From Levilinea sp. (GTDB lineage: Bacteria > Chloroflexota > Anaerolineae > Anaerolineales > Anaerolineaceae): DNA of 64,000 nucleotides. Where the stretch lies: contig JARKPO010000046.1 in NCBI GenBank assembly GCA_029975215.1, positions 124,001 to 188,000 of the forward strand, given 5' to 3'. The position numbers were made by a program, and so were the translations under genes. How positions within the stretch are numbered: the stretch's first letter is position 1; each line of letters opens with the position of its first letter. Positions 33,101 to 41,439 of this stretch are shown here, in pieces. The notes below the pieces were generated by a model. That model ran no database searches and was not told the DNA's origin. It saw only the letters and a list, made by a program, of their open reading frames with translations.

Positions 33101-34066
33101 TTGGGAATGGACAGCGCGCAGGTGGTGGGCAAGAGCCTGGATCAGTTCACCGGCCTGTTTGGCAAGGCGGCTCAGAGCTGGATGCAAACCATCCGCGCCT
33201 GGTCGGATCACCCCCACCAGTACCAAAACGAGATGTTCGCCGAGCAGATCGAACTGGATGACGGGCGGGTGGTGGCGGTGCACCTGGCGGCGGTCATTTA
33301 CCGCGAGGAATTCCTGGGCACGGTGTCCATTTTCCGCGACATTACCCACGAGGTGCAGGTAGACCGCCTGAAATCGGAATTTGTAGCCAATGTCAGCCAT
33401 GAACTGCGCACGCCCATGACCTCGATTAAGGGCTATGTGGACATCATGCTGATGGGCGCGGCGGGCGCGGTGAACGACAAGCAGCGCCACTTCCTGGAAA
33501 TTGTGCGCAGCAACACCGAACGGCTGAGCGTACTGGTGAACGACCTGCTGGATATCTCGCGGATCGAATCTGGCCGGGTGACGCTGAATTTCCGGGCGGT
33601 GAATTTGCGCGAGGTGGCCGAGGACGTGGACGCCGACATCCGCCGCCGGTCGCGCGAAGAAAATAAGGCGATGGAATTTGTGTATGAGATCCCCGAAGAC
33701 CTGCCGCCAGTGCGCGGGGATTTGGAGCGCGTGCGCCAGGTGTTGGGCAACCTGGTGACCAACGGTTACAACTACACCCCGGCGGGCGGTTTGGTGACGG
33801 TGCAGATGCGCGCGGTGGATCAAGGGGTGCAGGTGGATGTGACCGACAACGGCATTGGGATTGCCCCCAAAGATCAGGGGCGGATCTTTGAACGGTTCTA
33901 CCGCGGCGAAGATCCGCTGGTTTTGGCCACAGCCGGAACGGGGCTGGGGCTGTCGCTTTCCAAAACGATCATCGAGATGCATCACGGACGCATTTGGTTT
34001 TCCAGTCAACCTGGAATCGGCAGCACTTTTAGCTTTATTCTGCCGGTGTACACGCAAGAGGAATAA
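27134..34066 (+). CDS. Giant sensor histidine kinase with about ten GAF domains
   Basis: 2310 residues. A single N-terminal membrane segment (residues 3-30) is followed by a PAS-like part and then by GAF-type domains beginning at about 161, 329, 505, 679, 844, 1068, 1241, 1427, 1600 and 1787, each preceded by a helix with a pattern like LxxISxxLSxSLDL. A PAS domain (about 1955-2080), HisKA with phospho-acceptor His2089 (NVSHELRTPM) and HATPase_c (DNGIGIAP, RFYRG, GTGLGLSLSK; about 2195-2305) complete the kinase. GAF domains bind small molecules or haem or sense redox state; the ligands are unknown. Next to two response regulators, so phosphotransfer to either is likely. Exceptionally long for this class. 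Confidence 0.93.
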   Translation: MPGFDPFSLGIVVGLLGLAFWVLTRLTARSIPRLRPMLPSDAAPTVDETLSSHTDLVFVVLPGGRLASFNSAAREALQLAEGETPSLERVARAIRPQDAFLSLCGAEGQSPLVVNGRTMVGTSYRLPLLPEAAVVVTLRTPESGAALTDASPNITSDTLQSYIDLTRAMASSLDLQETLLSILAGVRRVLPADFAEVAVWEAEMEALRPYRLTGIVPQEFQLERVDDCIAVGEGLAGQVARTMQAVVGPEMDAAEGRLSMMEVGGILARAWMSVPLIVGQEFLGTLTLASLNDGEYQKEDLDLLRLLGDQAAVAVHNALLYQMEQRRANELNGLAQLAQAFSSARDSQTLFTNLVQSIAPLVAVDILGFLLYNESQRTLEGQVPFYGLPPQFLELYKVRVNPGSPLEAALLAQDIILSENAAEDPNWARLDLERLSQGASLRETALIPLVTGGRMLGYLQASNHSGGQTVFSQDEMHLLTIIANQVAPILENAGLMHLSRQRAQRAEGLRRIASLTSSAATLDEILKFSLQELAHLLHAQVGVVFLLNADRTSLLLHKDSAYGTQNRLQERSISLTADDPQFPFTVSASLHPTLLELMEIGQKPIIPFYRQFFQTLDIVSAVVVPLVVRDEGIGELWLGSTAANFFDRSDLQVVSTAAGQLAGVVEQSYLVTQTDESLRRRVEQLTALMRISRELSTSLDLESILRLALEEALRTAHANAGGVLLFDLERSPEADVVLYAVGEPPRAEDPLVRRALASDQPVVVTDWDAAELPPAREGSASALAVPLRVNQQQAGVIALFAQQVGFFDPSAVEIVQSLAAQASIALSNAFQFESQLRRGELLKREVDTLNKLFQVFQALRTNGSLEENLRVIATAITETTPFEVVLISVYDAAAHALRRVSGVGFTEEAWQDLTAQLQPWEGLSVLLDPRYKIGNAYYIPSDQRPVIPEDVHVLRVTPAVGQRQKGAWNPEDFLLLPMYDNRGEPLGLISLDAPRDGLQPDQPTLQALELFALQVALTLEAYYTVEKLQNEANALEIARSRASQAAQAARANLPMLLRRQLSQTLSIQNLERQIHQTRTGMELAVMSSRQPNAQAVLKTMAREILARFNLQTAMIAEAAAGGPRLAEVIGTVPAGVNPDALFGQRNPLRQILEDGRILLVADRSTHNTWKNAPLLNALEARSLIGLPIRLGEGRQAALLAVGTQPLPPFGPEDHQLFSQLTSQVEIALQNLQYLADTRRRVDELDRLLDFSRRLGSLDPNSILDVLAETILRVLPNANAAWVGLWDAKDQTLNVRAAQGYADPSRLKMLCFPVDAEQRENAPLPVRAFLSRQTQRAAEIRLAQDYNLGPEDLLTYRKAIGERLPLSSLVVPLLRGDQALGVLVIDNFARSEAFSADDQVFTESLGQQAALALENARLFVSAEERAAQLMALNQVSGALASNLQSEDLITTLLGHLRKVLPFDTATLWLRNGEQLAVAAAQGFADDARQVGLSVDIQDSRLFQEMIATGQALCVPDVRLDERFPSLIEPDYLSWVGIPLVAKGQLVGAIALEKAEADYYSADQVRAATTFASQAAISLENARLFEESERRAGELDQRSRRLAMLNRFSFDLGGALDLDTVLEVTARQLQDALGAEWVSAVLLGAKGELNLSMELPGGVGTLPLTLPRLPLFERLADSRGIFTCADVHAERDLQPLTVRHFDPRSLKALMALPLLAGSNLYGWMWVQKQEVYRFSLPEIDLGRTITNQAALAMQNARLFAETRRLTEDLERRVEERTAEMMREHQNTQTLLSIITELSASLDLRHVLTRTLGVLNDSLGAEQSLILLTTSPTIYRAGADGISSADGALEKELSRWVMRHRAPALVDDLPNDARWSSTGGPQAPYRSVVAVPLILGEEISGTLLMLHRQEAFFMVEQVSLVEAVARQVGVTLGNAELFNLIRDQAENMGSMLRDQQIAATRSRAILEAVADGVLVTDESGKISLFNLSAQRILGMDSAQVVGKSLDQFTGLFGKAAQSWMQTIRAWSDHPHQYQNEMFAEQIELDDGRVVAVHLAAVIYREEFLGTVSIFRDITHEVQVDRLKSEFVANVSHELRTPMTSIKGYVDIMLMGAAGAVNDKQRHFLEIVRSNTERLSVLVNDLLDISRIESGRVTLNFRAVNLREVAEDVDADIRRRSREENKAMEFVYEIPEDLPPVRGDLERVRQVLGNLVTNGYNYTPAGGLVTVQMRAVDQGVQVDVTDNGIGIAPKDQGRIFERFYRGEDPLVLATAGTGLGLSLSKTIIEMHHGRIWFSSQPGIGSTFSFILPVYTQEE

Positions 34067-34069
34067 CGC

Positions 34070-34444
34070 ATGGCAAAAATATTAATTGCAGAAGATGAAC
34101 CCGATATTCGCGATTTGATCTCGTTTACCTTGCAGTTCGCCGGGCACGACGTGGTGGCGGTGGGTAACGGGGCCGAGGCTTTGGAAGCCGCACCCGGCGT
34201 GATGCCGGATTTGATTCTGATGGATGTGCGCATGCCGCGCATGACCGGCTACGAAGCCTGTGCGGCCATGAAGCTGGACGACCGCATTAAGCACATTCCA
34301 GTGGTGTTTTTATCGGCCAAGGGGCAGGACTCAGAAATTCAAAACGGCCTGGAAGTGGGCGCTTCGGAATATCTGCTCAAACCCTTTGCGCCGGATGAAT
34401 TGACCCAGCGCGTGAGTGAATTGTTATCCATGTACGGCAAGTAA
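34070..34444 (+). CDS. CheY-like single-domain response regulator
   Basis: 124 residues, only a receiver domain. Acidic pair EDEPD near the N-terminus, phospho-acceptor Asp in LILMDVRMPRM, Thr/Ser and Lys positions in VVFLSAKGQD and YLLKPFAPDE. Starts 3 bases after the giant kinase stop, so it is surely its partner. No output domain, so it acts through protein binding, perhaps on the neighbouring hydrolase-like protein or the GTPase system. Confidence 0.95.
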   Translation: MAKILIAEDEPDIRDLISFTLQFAGHDVVAVGNGAEALEAAPGVMPDLILMDVRMPRMTGYEACAAMKLDDRIKHIPVVFLSAKGQDSEIQNGLEVGASEYLLKPFAPDELTQRVSELLSMYGK

Positions 34445-34455
34445 ATGGGAGCGGC

Positions 34456-35244
34456 ATGAGCGTTATCCTGGTGGACCGCGAAATCGTGCATTACGAGGTG
34501 CTGGGCAGGGGCCGGCCTTTGATCTTTTTGCACGGTTGGGTCGGCTCCTGGCGCTATTGGATGCCGGTGATGCAGGCAGCGGCCATTCAATACCGCGCCT
34601 ATGCCCTGGACCTGTGGGGCTTTGGGGATTCGGCCAAAGCGGCCAGCCGTTACACCCTGGAAGGACAGGTTTCGCTGCTAGATAACTTCCTGTTGGAACT
34701 GGGCATTGGCCGCGTGGCTTTGGTGGGGCACGGGCTGGGGGCGTTTGTGGCCCTTTTGTATGCGGCGCGCTTCCCAGATGTGGTGGATCGGGTGATGGCG
34801 GTGAGTTACCCGATGGATGAGGCCAGTATCAACATACGCCTGCGCACCAGTCCTCCGCCAGCGCTGGCAGAGTGGCTTTTGGGGCGCACACCTGAAACCG
34901 AGCCTGCCCGTGCAGATGCCCCCAAGACCGACCCCCAGGCGCTGACCACCTCGTTTCAGGCGTTGGCCTCAGTCAATTTTCAAACGATGTGGGGACAATC
35001 CAACACGGCCTGCTTGCTGGTGCACGGCAGCAACGACGCGGCGGTGACTGCCCCATCTCTGGATCAATTGGCAGCTCTGCCGGAAAAGACCCACACGGTA
35101 TTGTTTGACGAATCGGGTCATTTCCCCATGTTGGATGAGAGCAATAAGTTTAACCGCCTGATGGTGGACTTCTTGACCTTGAATTCGGGGGAAAGCCCGC
35201 GGCAGCTGCAATTGAAAGAAGAGTGGAAGCGGCGCGTACGCTGA
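34456..35244 (+). CDS. Alpha/beta-hydrolase-fold protein lacking the catalytic serine
   Basis: 262 residues, clear paralogue of 23353-24150 (shared HYEV, GRGRP, FLHGWVGSW, YALDLWGFGDS). The nucleophile elbow reads VGHGLGAF instead of VGHSMGG, so the Ser codon is now GGG for Gly. The acid (HGSNDAAVT) and His (ESGHFPMLDES) are retained. The enzyme is therefore probably a pseudo-hydrolase that binds a ligand or protein, similar to hormone receptors of this fold. It lies 11 bases after the CheY-like gene, in the same transcript. I rate the fold as certain and the loss of hydrolysis as likely. Confidence 0.88.
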   Translation: MSVILVDREIVHYEVLGRGRPLIFLHGWVGSWRYWMPVMQAAAIQYRAYALDLWGFGDSAKAASRYTLEGQVSLLDNFLLELGIGRVALVGHGLGAFVALLYAARFPDVVDRVMAVSYPMDEASINIRLRTSPPPALAEWLLGRTPETEPARADAPKTDPQALTTSFQALASVNFQTMWGQSNTACLLVHGSNDAAVTAPSLDQLAALPEKTHTVLFDESGHFPMLDESNKFNRLMVDFLTLNSGESPRQLQLKEEWKRRVR

Positions 35245-35340
35245 GCGTGCGATACGGCCGTTGATGATCGGCGGGGGAGAATGCCTCCGCTATTTTTAAT
35301 GCTCTGAGCAGGGCAGTCTCCCGAGCTTCTAAAAATCGAG

Positions 35341-35346
35341 TACAAT
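35341..35346 (+). promoter_or_regulatory. Candidate -10 box (TACAAT) for lspA
   Basis: Located 25 bases before the first possible lspA start codon. No strong -35. Confidence 0.4.
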
Positions 35347-35371
35347 CAGGGGCACATGCTGACCGCGGAGG

Positions 35372-35953
35372 ATGGTTTTGAAACGATATTTCCGGGATTA
35401 TGGTTTTTTGTTCGGGCTGGCGGGGGTGGTGATCGCCCTGGATCAGTGGACCAAATGGCTGGTGCGCAGTAATTTGGAGATGGGTGAGATCTGGATGCCG
35501 TGGAGCGCGCTGTCGCCGTATGCGCGTATCGTGCATTGGTACAACACCGGCGTGGCCCTGGGCATGTTTCAAGATCAGAACCCGCTGTTCGCTGCGTTAG
35601 CGGTGTTGGTGATTCTTGGCATCATTTATTACTTCCCGCAAATTCCAGCTAACGATTGGCCGCTGCGCCTGGCGCTGGGCCTGATGATGGGGGGGGCGGC
35701 TGGAAATATGATTGACCGTCTGACGGTAGGGCATGTGACCGATTTTCTCTCGGTGGGCAACTTTCCGGTGTTCAACGTGGCGGATTCCAGCATCACCGTG
35801 GGGGTGGTGGTGCTGATCATTGGGGTGTGGGCAGATGACCGCCGGGCGCGCCAGCGCGAAAAGCAGAAGCTGGCCGAAGAACAAAACGCTGTGCAAGCGG
35901 CTTCGGCTGAGCCAAATTCGCAAAATCCGGCTGAACAAGGCCCGGTGGTGTAA
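35372..35953 (+). CDS. lspA: Lipoprotein signal peptidase (signal peptidase II)
   Basis: 193 residues, four membrane segments. The two catalytic aspartates are in GNMIDRL and FNVADSSIT. It cuts the signal peptide from diacylglyceryl-prolipoproteins made by Lgt, also encoded in this window. The start is open: GGAGG touches the ATG at 35372, whereas a TTG at 35378 has it at the correct distance of 6 bases; the two products differ by two residues. The C-terminus has an unusual Ala/Gln-rich cytosolic tail of about 30 residues. It lies 2 bases before an rluD-like gene, an old pairing in many bacteria. Confidence 0.95.
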   Translation: MVLKRYFRDYGFLFGLAGVVIALDQWTKWLVRSNLEMGEIWMPWSALSPYARIVHWYNTGVALGMFQDQNPLFAALAVLVILGIIYYFPQIPANDWPLRLALGLMMGGAAGNMIDRLTVGHVTDFLSVGNFPVFNVADSSITVGVVVLIIGVWADDRRARQREKQKLAEEQNAVQAASAEPNSQNPAEQGPVV

Positions 35954-35955
35954 AC

Positions 35956-36873
35956 ATGGCCCTGCATACTTTCACCTGCCTGGCAGGCCAGGAAACCCGC
36001 CTGGATAAATTCTTAGCCGAACGGATGCCTGAACTGAGCCGCTCGCGCATTCAGGCGTTGATCCGCGAGGGGCTGGTGAGCGTGGATGAGGCCCCGGTGG
36101 GCAAGCCCGGCCTGGTGTTAGAAGCGGGGCAAACCGTGGGGATGTACGTGCCTGCGGCGGAGCCGAGCGGCCTGACCCCCGAAGACATCCCTTTAGACGT
36201 GGTATTTGAAAACGACGATTTGATGGTGATCAACAAGCCCGCGGGCATGGTGGTGCACCCGGCGGCCGGGCACAGCTCCGGCACGCTGGTGCACGCGGCT
36301 TTGGCGCACGCCCCCGGTATGGAAGGCATCGGCGGCGAGGTGCGCCCCGGGGTGGTTCACCGCCTGGATAAAGACACCTCCGGCCTGATCTTGATGGCCA
36401 AAAACGACCGCACCCACCAATGGCTGCAGAACCAGTTTCGCAGCCGCAAGGTGCAGAAGACCTATCTGGCGCTGACTGACGGCGCGCCGCCGACCCCCAG
36501 CGGGCGGGTGGATGCGCCCATCGGACGCGACCCCAGCCACCGCAAACGCATGGCGGTGGTGGCCCCGGGCAAGGGGCGCGAGGCTGTGACGGAATATTTT
36601 GTGCGCGAAACCCTGGGGGGGCACTGCCTGGTGGAAGCCCATCCGCTGACCGGCCGCACCCATCAGATCCGCCTGCACCTGGCCTTTTTGGGCTGCCCCA
36701 TCGTGGGCGATACGGTGTACGGCCACCGCCACCCCACCTTGCCCTTGGAACGGCATTTTCTGCACGCTTACCGCTTGTCGGTGGTGCTGCCCGGCGAACG
36801 AAGCCCGCGGGTTTTTGAGGCTGCGCTGCCGCCCGAATTGGAGACGGTTTTACAATCTCTGCGGCGCGCCTGA
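35956..36873 (+). CDS. RluA/RluD-family 23S rRNA pseudouridine synthase
   Basis: 305 residues. An S4 RNA-binding domain ([19 protein letters not shown]) is followed by the catalytic domain with [12 protein letters not shown] (catalytic Asp in HRLDKDTSG) and the motif [18 protein letters not shown]. It converts uridines in rRNA to pseudouridine. It follows lspA with 2 bases between and is probably translated from the same mRNA. Exact target uridines cannot be told. Confidence 0.95.
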   Translation: MALHTFTCLAGQETRLDKFLAERMPELSRSRIQALIREGLVSVDEAPVGKPGLVLEAGQTVGMYVPAAEPSGLTPEDIPLDVVFENDDLMVINKPAGMVVHPAAGHSSGTLVHAALAHAPGMEGIGGEVRPGVVHRLDKDTSGLILMAKNDRTHQWLQNQFRSRKVQKTYLALTDGAPPTPSGRVDAPIGRDPSHRKRMAVVAPGKGREAVTEYFVRETLGGHCLVEAHPLTGRTHQIRLHLAFLGCPIVGDTVYGHRHPTLPLERHFLHAYRLSVVLPGERSPRVFEAALPPELETVLQSLRRA

Positions 36874-36910
36874 CCCCTCCCCATCCCCTACAATTGCATC
36901 AGGAGCTGCT

Positions 36911-37945
36911 ATGGAAATCGTTGACCTGCGTTCGGATACTGTGACCCAACCCACTCCGGCCATGCGCGAAGCCATGGCCAAAGCTGAAGTGGGCGACGAT
37001 GTGTTTGGCGAAGACCCCACCCTGAACCGCCTGGAAGCCCTGGCGGCCCAGCGCGTGGGTCACGAGGCAGGCCTGTTTGTGCCTTCAGGGACGATGGGCA
37101 ATCTGGCGGCGGTGCTGACGCACTGTCAGCGCGGGGATGAGGCTGTGATGGGCCATTTGGCGCACACTTTTTTGTTTGAAGCGGGCGGCATTTCGGCCCT
37201 GGGGGGCGTGTTTGCGCATACCCTGCAAAATCAGCCCGACGGCACGCTGCGCCTGGAGGATATTCAGGCGGCGGTGCGGCCGGATGACCCCCACCACCCA
37301 ATTTCGCGCCTGTTGATTTTGGAAAACACCCAAAACCGCTGCGGTGGGGCGGTGCTTTCGGCGGAATACACGCGTCAGGCGGCAGAACTGGCGCATGCCA
37401 ACGGCATGAAACTGCACCTGGACGGGGCGCGCCTGTTTAACGCGGCGGCAGCCCTGGGCGTTCCGGCTTCGGATCTGGCCGCTCCGGCAGATTCGGTGAC
37501 CTTCTGCCTGAGCAAAGGCCTGTGCGCGCCGGTGGGTTCGGTGCTGTGCGGTTCGGCGGAGTTCATCCGCAAGGCGCGCCGCATTCGCAAACAGTTGGGC
37601 GGCGGGATGCGCCAGGCGGGTGTGTTGGGGGCGGCGGGGCTGGTGGCGTTGGAGCAGATGACGGAGCGCTTGAGCGAAGATCACCGCCGGGCGCAGGCCC
37701 TGGCCGCCGGGCTCAGCCGCATCTCCGGCCTGGTGTTGGACACGGAACACCCCGCCAGCAACATGGTGTTTGCCAACCTGGCCGCGGGAGTCAAAGACAC
37801 CGCCGCGCAGGTGGCGGAACGCCTGCGGCAGCAAGGTGTGCGCGTGGGGGCGGTGGGCGCGCGGCGCTTCCGCATGGTGACGCATTATTGGATTACGGAT
37901 GAAGGGGTGGAACGGGCGATAAAGGCTTTCGGCGGCGCGCTTTAG
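36911..37945 (+). CDS. ltaE: Low-specificity L-threonine aldolase
   Basis: 344 residues from the ATG at 36911 (AGGAG upstream, TACAAT box at 36889-36894). PLP enzyme that splits threonine or allo-threonine into glycine and acetaldehyde. The Schiff-base Lys is in [13 protein letters not shown]; other family marks are [15 protein letters not shown] and [10 protein letters not shown]. In a frame the open reading continues upstream but there is no conserved sequence there. Together with kbl it gives the window two routes of threonine breakdown. Its stop codon overlaps that of the convergent GGDEF gene. Confidence 0.92.
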   Translation: MEIVDLRSDTVTQPTPAMREAMAKAEVGDDVFGEDPTLNRLEALAAQRVGHEAGLFVPSGTMGNLAAVLTHCQRGDEAVMGHLAHTFLFEAGGISALGGVFAHTLQNQPDGTLRLEDIQAAVRPDDPHHPISRLLILENTQNRCGGAVLSAEYTRQAAELAHANGMKLHLDGARLFNAAAALGVPASDLAAPADSVTFCLSKGLCAPVGSVLCGSAEFIRKARRIRKQLGGGMRQAGVLGAAGLVALEQMTERLSEDHRRAQALAAGLSRISGLVLDTEHPASNMVFANLAAGVKDTAAQVAERLRQQGVRVGAVGARRFRMVTHYWITDEGVERAIKAFGGAL

Positions 37946-39576
37946 TGCATGGGCTGCTGTTGCTGCGCGTTTTCCACATGAGCATGAATATGGGGCGGGG
38001 CCGCAACCTGGTCTCGCCCATTTTCTTTGGCCTGGTACAGGCGTTTATCGGCCAGATCAATCAGCGCGTACATTTCCTGGGTCTCTTCGGGGAAGACAGA
38101 GATGCCCTGACTGATGGTGGGCGGGGCCACCGGTTGGCCGGTACGGTCCAGCACCTGAATGGCGCGCAGCGAATTGCGCAGGCGGTGGGCCACCGCGTTG
38201 GCCTGAAAGCCCTGGGCGTTGGGCAGGGCGATGATGAACTCTTCGCCGCCCCAGCGGCCGACCAGATCGGTGGATTTGATGTTGGAGAGGATGGATTGGG
38301 CCAGCGAGGTGAGTACGCGGTCGCCCACCAGATGGCCGAACTGGTCGTTGTACTGCTTGAAATGATCAATATCCAGCATGATGATGCTCACCGGCTGGCG
38401 CAGGCTGCGCGCGGCTTGCAGCAGACCGCCCAGCTCAGATAGGAAGGTGTAGTGGTTTAAGGTGCCGGTGAGCGAATCGAGCCGGGACTGCTCTTCCACC
38501 TGGGAATGGTGGCGGGCGTTGTCAATGGCCATGGAAGCCTGTTGGGCGATGTTTTCCAGCAGTTCCAAATCTCTCTGAGTGAAGGCATTATCTGAGTAAG
38601 AGGCCACGGCCACCACGCCAAAGGCATCACCGTCGTGTTCCATCGGCGCTCCCATCCAGCTTTGGCTAAGGCGCGCCTTGCCCACGGTTTTCATGTGAAC
38701 CCCGATATTTTTGGCGTCTGCGGCAACATGCTGCAGCAGGATGGAGCGGTTCTTGCGCACTACATAGCCGGAGAGGCTGTCCTGGATGGGAACATTGACG
38801 GGCGGGAAGAATTCACCGCCGTCGTAGAGCAGTTCCAGGCGAATTTCATCCTTTTGTTTCATGCCGATGTAATAGGTGTCGGCCTGCAGTGCGCTCTGGA
38901 TGGCGGTGGACATCATCTCAAAGACTTCAGAAATTTCGATAGAGGAAGACAGGCTGCTGGCAACTTCGTTGAGAGTGCGCATGCGGCGCAAGTGGTGATT
39001 GATGATATTCACCATGCGCGAAACAGTTTCGATAATGATAATGCCCAGGATGGGCACAGAAAGGATCCAGCCCCACACGGTTAGCCCGCCCAGTTGATTG
39101 AGGTGACCGGAAAAGATGGACAGCAGCAGGGTGGAGGTGCAGACGAAGGCATAGCCGGGCAGGCGGCCAAACAAAATAGCCGTGCCCAGGGTGAAGGTGA
39201 TGAGCACCAGGAGGGCAAACTCTTGGATATAAACTGGCCCCAACAAGACGGTGGTGGAAACCGCCGCGCCGTTGAGGATGGGCAGCAGCCAGCGCAGACT
39301 TTTGAAGTAGGGGATGACGGGGATGATCCAGAAATAAAAAACCAGGCTGTAAATGGACCCCAGCACCCCCAAGACAATGTTGAAGGTGCGCTGCTGGGCG
39401 CTGAGCGATGAGTCGAAACCCGTCATCAGGCACAGCATGAGCAGCCCTTCCGAAATGAGGATGACGGGCAGAATCAGCAGCCGCAGTTCATCTGTGCTTA
39501 ATCGGAAAGGATCACCGCTGGTTTTTGACCCTGAAAGGGGTGATTGCTCAGCCTTTTGGGGAGTTTTTCCACTCAT
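37942..39576 (-). CDS. Membrane diguanylate cyclase with GAF and GGDEF domains
   Basis: 544 residues from the ATG at 39576 (a TTG two codons upstream is also open). Residues about 25-190 form about six membrane helices, 200-355 a GAF domain, and 360-530 a GGDEF domain with the active motif GGEEF (in GRWGGEEFIIALP). Makes cyclic di-GMP from GTP. The usual RxxD product-inhibition site upstream of the motif is not seen (KSTD instead), so feedback may be weak. A Gln/His-rich tail ends the protein. Convergent with ltaE, with which it shares a 4-base stop overlap. Confidence 0.9.
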   Translation of the reverse strand: MSGKTPQKAEQSPLSGSKTSGDPFRLSTDELRLLILPVILISEGLLMLCLMTGFDSSLSAQQRTFNIVLGVLGSIYSLVFYFWIIPVIPYFKSLRWLLPILNGAAVSTTVLLGPVYIQEFALLVLITFTLGTAILFGRLPGYAFVCTSTLLLSIFSGHLNQLGGLTVWGWILSVPILGIIIIETVSRMVNIINHHLRRMRTLNEVASSLSSSIEISEVFEMMSTAIQSALQADTYYIGMKQKDEIRLELLYDGGEFFPPVNVPIQDSLSGYVVRKNRSILLQHVAADAKNIGVHMKTVGKARLSQSWMGAPMEHDGDAFGVVAVASYSDNAFTQRDLELLENIAQQASMAIDNARHHSQVEEQSRLDSLTGTLNHYTFLSELGGLLQAARSLRQPVSIIMLDIDHFKQYNDQFGHLVGDRVLTSLAQSILSNIKSTDLVGRWGGEEFIIALPNAQGFQANAVAHRLRNSLRAIQVLDRTGQPVAPPTISQGISVFPEETQEMYALIDLADKRLYQAKENGRDQVAAPPHIHAHVENAQQQQPMH

Positions 39577-39582
39577 AGCCAA

Positions 39583-39826
39583 ATTCTAACCTTTTTGGTG
39601 TAAAAATGTGCAAACAATATTGCAAAGTTCGTTGACATTGCTTGCAAAAAAGGCAAAAAGTCGTTCGATTGGCTTATAGAGGATTGCAACGATCGTGCCA
39701 TCGCTGTTGGAAAGGGCCGGCGCAGGCCGGGCTGTGCGTATATCTGTTATAATTCCTATGCTCTTATTGACACGAACGGCTTTCTTTACCGTGTTTCAAA
39801 TTGGATAAATTGGAGGAACCGCGCAG
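39583..39826. other. Divergent intergenic region between GGDEF gene and purine phosphorylase
   Basis: AT-rich near the GGDEF start with three TGCAAA-type repeats (39608, 39621 and 39646, roughly) that could be operator elements. A TATAAT box at 39748-39753 faces the purine nucleoside phosphorylase, whose start is preceded by GGAGG. Confidence 0.35.
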
Positions 39827-40663
39827 ATGGAACTGTTTTTGACTCTGGACCAGATTGACGAGGCGGCGCAGGCCGTGCGCAGCCGCTTAAAAGAACTTCC
39901 CGAGGTGGGCATGATCCTGGGAACGGGCCTGGGGGAACTGGGCGATGCGGTGGAAGACGCGGTATATGTGCCGTATCCAGAAATTCCGCATTGGCCGACC
40001 AGCACCGTGCAGGGGCACAAGGGCCGTCTGGTCATTGGACGGTTGGCGGGTAAAAAGGTGATGGTTCTGCAGGGGCGGGCGCATTATTACGAAGGCTATT
40101 CCATGTCGCAGGTGACGCTGTGCGTACGCGTAATGCAGCGCCTGGGCGTGCGGACCCTGTTTGTCACCAACGCCGCCGGGGCGATTGACCCCAGTTATTT
40201 GCCGGGGGATCTGATGCTGATCAAAGATCATCTGTCTTTGATCGCCATGACCGGCCCCAACCCGCTGCGCGGCCCCAATTTGCCTGAGCTGGGCGAGCGT
40301 TTCCCGGATATGAGCCAGCCTTACGACCCGGCGCTGCGCAAGATCGCCCTGGAAGTGGCCAAAGAGAACAGCGTGCCCATGCATGAGGGCGTGTACGCTT
40401 CTCTGTCAGGGCCGTCCTTTGAGACCCCCGCGGACCTGCGTTTCCTGCACATCATCGGCGCGCACGCCGTGGGCATGTCCACCGTGCCGGAAGTGATTGT
40501 GGCGCGCCATAACCGCATGCGCGTGCTGGGCATTTCGGGCATCAGCAACAAAGCCAATTTGGACGGTACGACTGAGACCACCCACGAAGAGGTGCTGGAG
40601 GCCGGGCGGGTGCTGGTGCCGCGCTTGAAGGCGGTGGTTTTGGGCGTTTTGGAACGCATGTAA
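39827..40663 (+). CDS. Purine-nucleoside phosphorylase
   Basis: 278 residues, trimeric-type PNP (PunA). Motifs: GTGLGELGD (phosphate-binding), VQGHKGRLVIG, GRAHYYEGYS, VTNAAGAIDP and GMSTVPEVIVARH with SNKAN near the end. It splits purine nucleosides with phosphate to free base and ribose-1-phosphate. ATG at 39827 follows GGAGG. It is placed alone between a divergent cyclase and a membrane-protein gene. An MTA phosphorylase is also present in the window. Confidence 0.95.
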   Translation: MELFLTLDQIDEAAQAVRSRLKELPEVGMILGTGLGELGDAVEDAVYVPYPEIPHWPTSTVQGHKGRLVIGRLAGKKVMVLQGRAHYYEGYSMSQVTLCVRVMQRLGVRTLFVTNAAGAIDPSYLPGDLMLIKDHLSLIAMTGPNPLRGPNLPELGERFPDMSQPYDPALRKIALEVAKENSVPMHEGVYASLSGPSFETPADLRFLHIIGAHAVGMSTVPEVIVARHNRMRVLGISGISNKANLDGTTETTHEEVLEAGRVLVPRLKAVVLGVLERM

Positions 40664-40713
40664 TCCAGGGCCCCGTCCTTTTGTGGGCGGGGCAGATCGT
40701 CTCTTGCTGCCCT

Positions 40714-41430
40714 ATGGATGATATTTTCAGTCTCCTCGAAAATTACGAGGTGGTCATTTACGTTGTGCTGGGCCTGGCAGCGTTATTTCCGCTGCGCCGG
40801 GCTTACCTGGTGTGGCAGGAGTACCGCGCGGCCCAGTTTGGCCTGGAGCGAGAGCTGGCCCAGCGGCGCATCACCGTGTCGCTGGCGATGGTTTTTATGC
40901 TGTCGCTGCTGATGGTGGCCGAGTTTTTGCTGGCGTCTTTCGTGATCCCGGCACGGCCCAAACCGGTGATACTGGCCACGCCCACCCTGGACTTGCTGAT
41001 GACCCCGGAGGCTGCGGCGGCGGAAGGCACAACTGCCGATGCTCTGGCCGCCGCACCTGCGGGCGCAGCAACCCCCGCTGCCCCGGCGGCGCCGGCAGCT
41101 CCAGCGGAAGGCTGCATCCCCGGACAGTTGGAATGGACCCTGCCGCAGAATGGGGATGAGATCTCCGGCCAGGTAGAACTGCGCGGCACCATCACGGTGG
41201 GCAACCTGGGCTTTTATAAATATGAGTTCTCTCAGCCCGGCAGCGACAGTTGGGTGACGATTGCAGCGGGCAACCAACCTCTGCAGGATCAGCCCTTGGG
41301 CGGGATGTGGAACACCGCTGATCTGATTCCCGGCGATTACCTGCTGCGGCTGGTGGTGACGGACAACCAGAACCAACCTTTCCCCATTTGCCAGATCACC
41401 ATCCGGGTGGTAGCCCCGGAGGAAAAATAA
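40714..41430 (+). CDS. Membrane protein with extracellular beta domain
   Basis: 238 residues from the ATG at 40714; a TTG at 40681 is also in frame but without support. Two membrane segments (about residues 10-26 and 55-75) are separated by a charged loop, then an Ala/Pro linker (about 95-130) and a beta-rich domain (135-238: CIPGQLEWTLPQNGDEISG, WNTADLIPGDYLLRLVVTD) similar to Ig-like carbohydrate or adhesion modules. No catalytic residues are seen. I do not recognise the family. Confidence 0.7.
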   Translation: MDDIFSLLENYEVVIYVVLGLAALFPLRRAYLVWQEYRAAQFGLERELAQRRITVSLAMVFMLSLLMVAEFLLASFVIPARPKPVILATPTLDLLMTPEAAAAEGTTADALAAAPAGAATPAAPAAPAAPAEGCIPGQLEWTLPQNGDEISGQVELRGTITVGNLGFYKYEFSQPGSDSWVTIAAGNQPLQDQPLGGMWNTADLIPGDYLLRLVVTDNQNQPFPICQITIRVVAPEEK

Positions 41431-41439
41431 AGGAGCGCT

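Noticed and set aside
32681-34057. 458-codon frame opposite the kinase core
   Set aside because: The plus strand contains HisKA and HATPase motifs; the minus translation has no recognisable domain.
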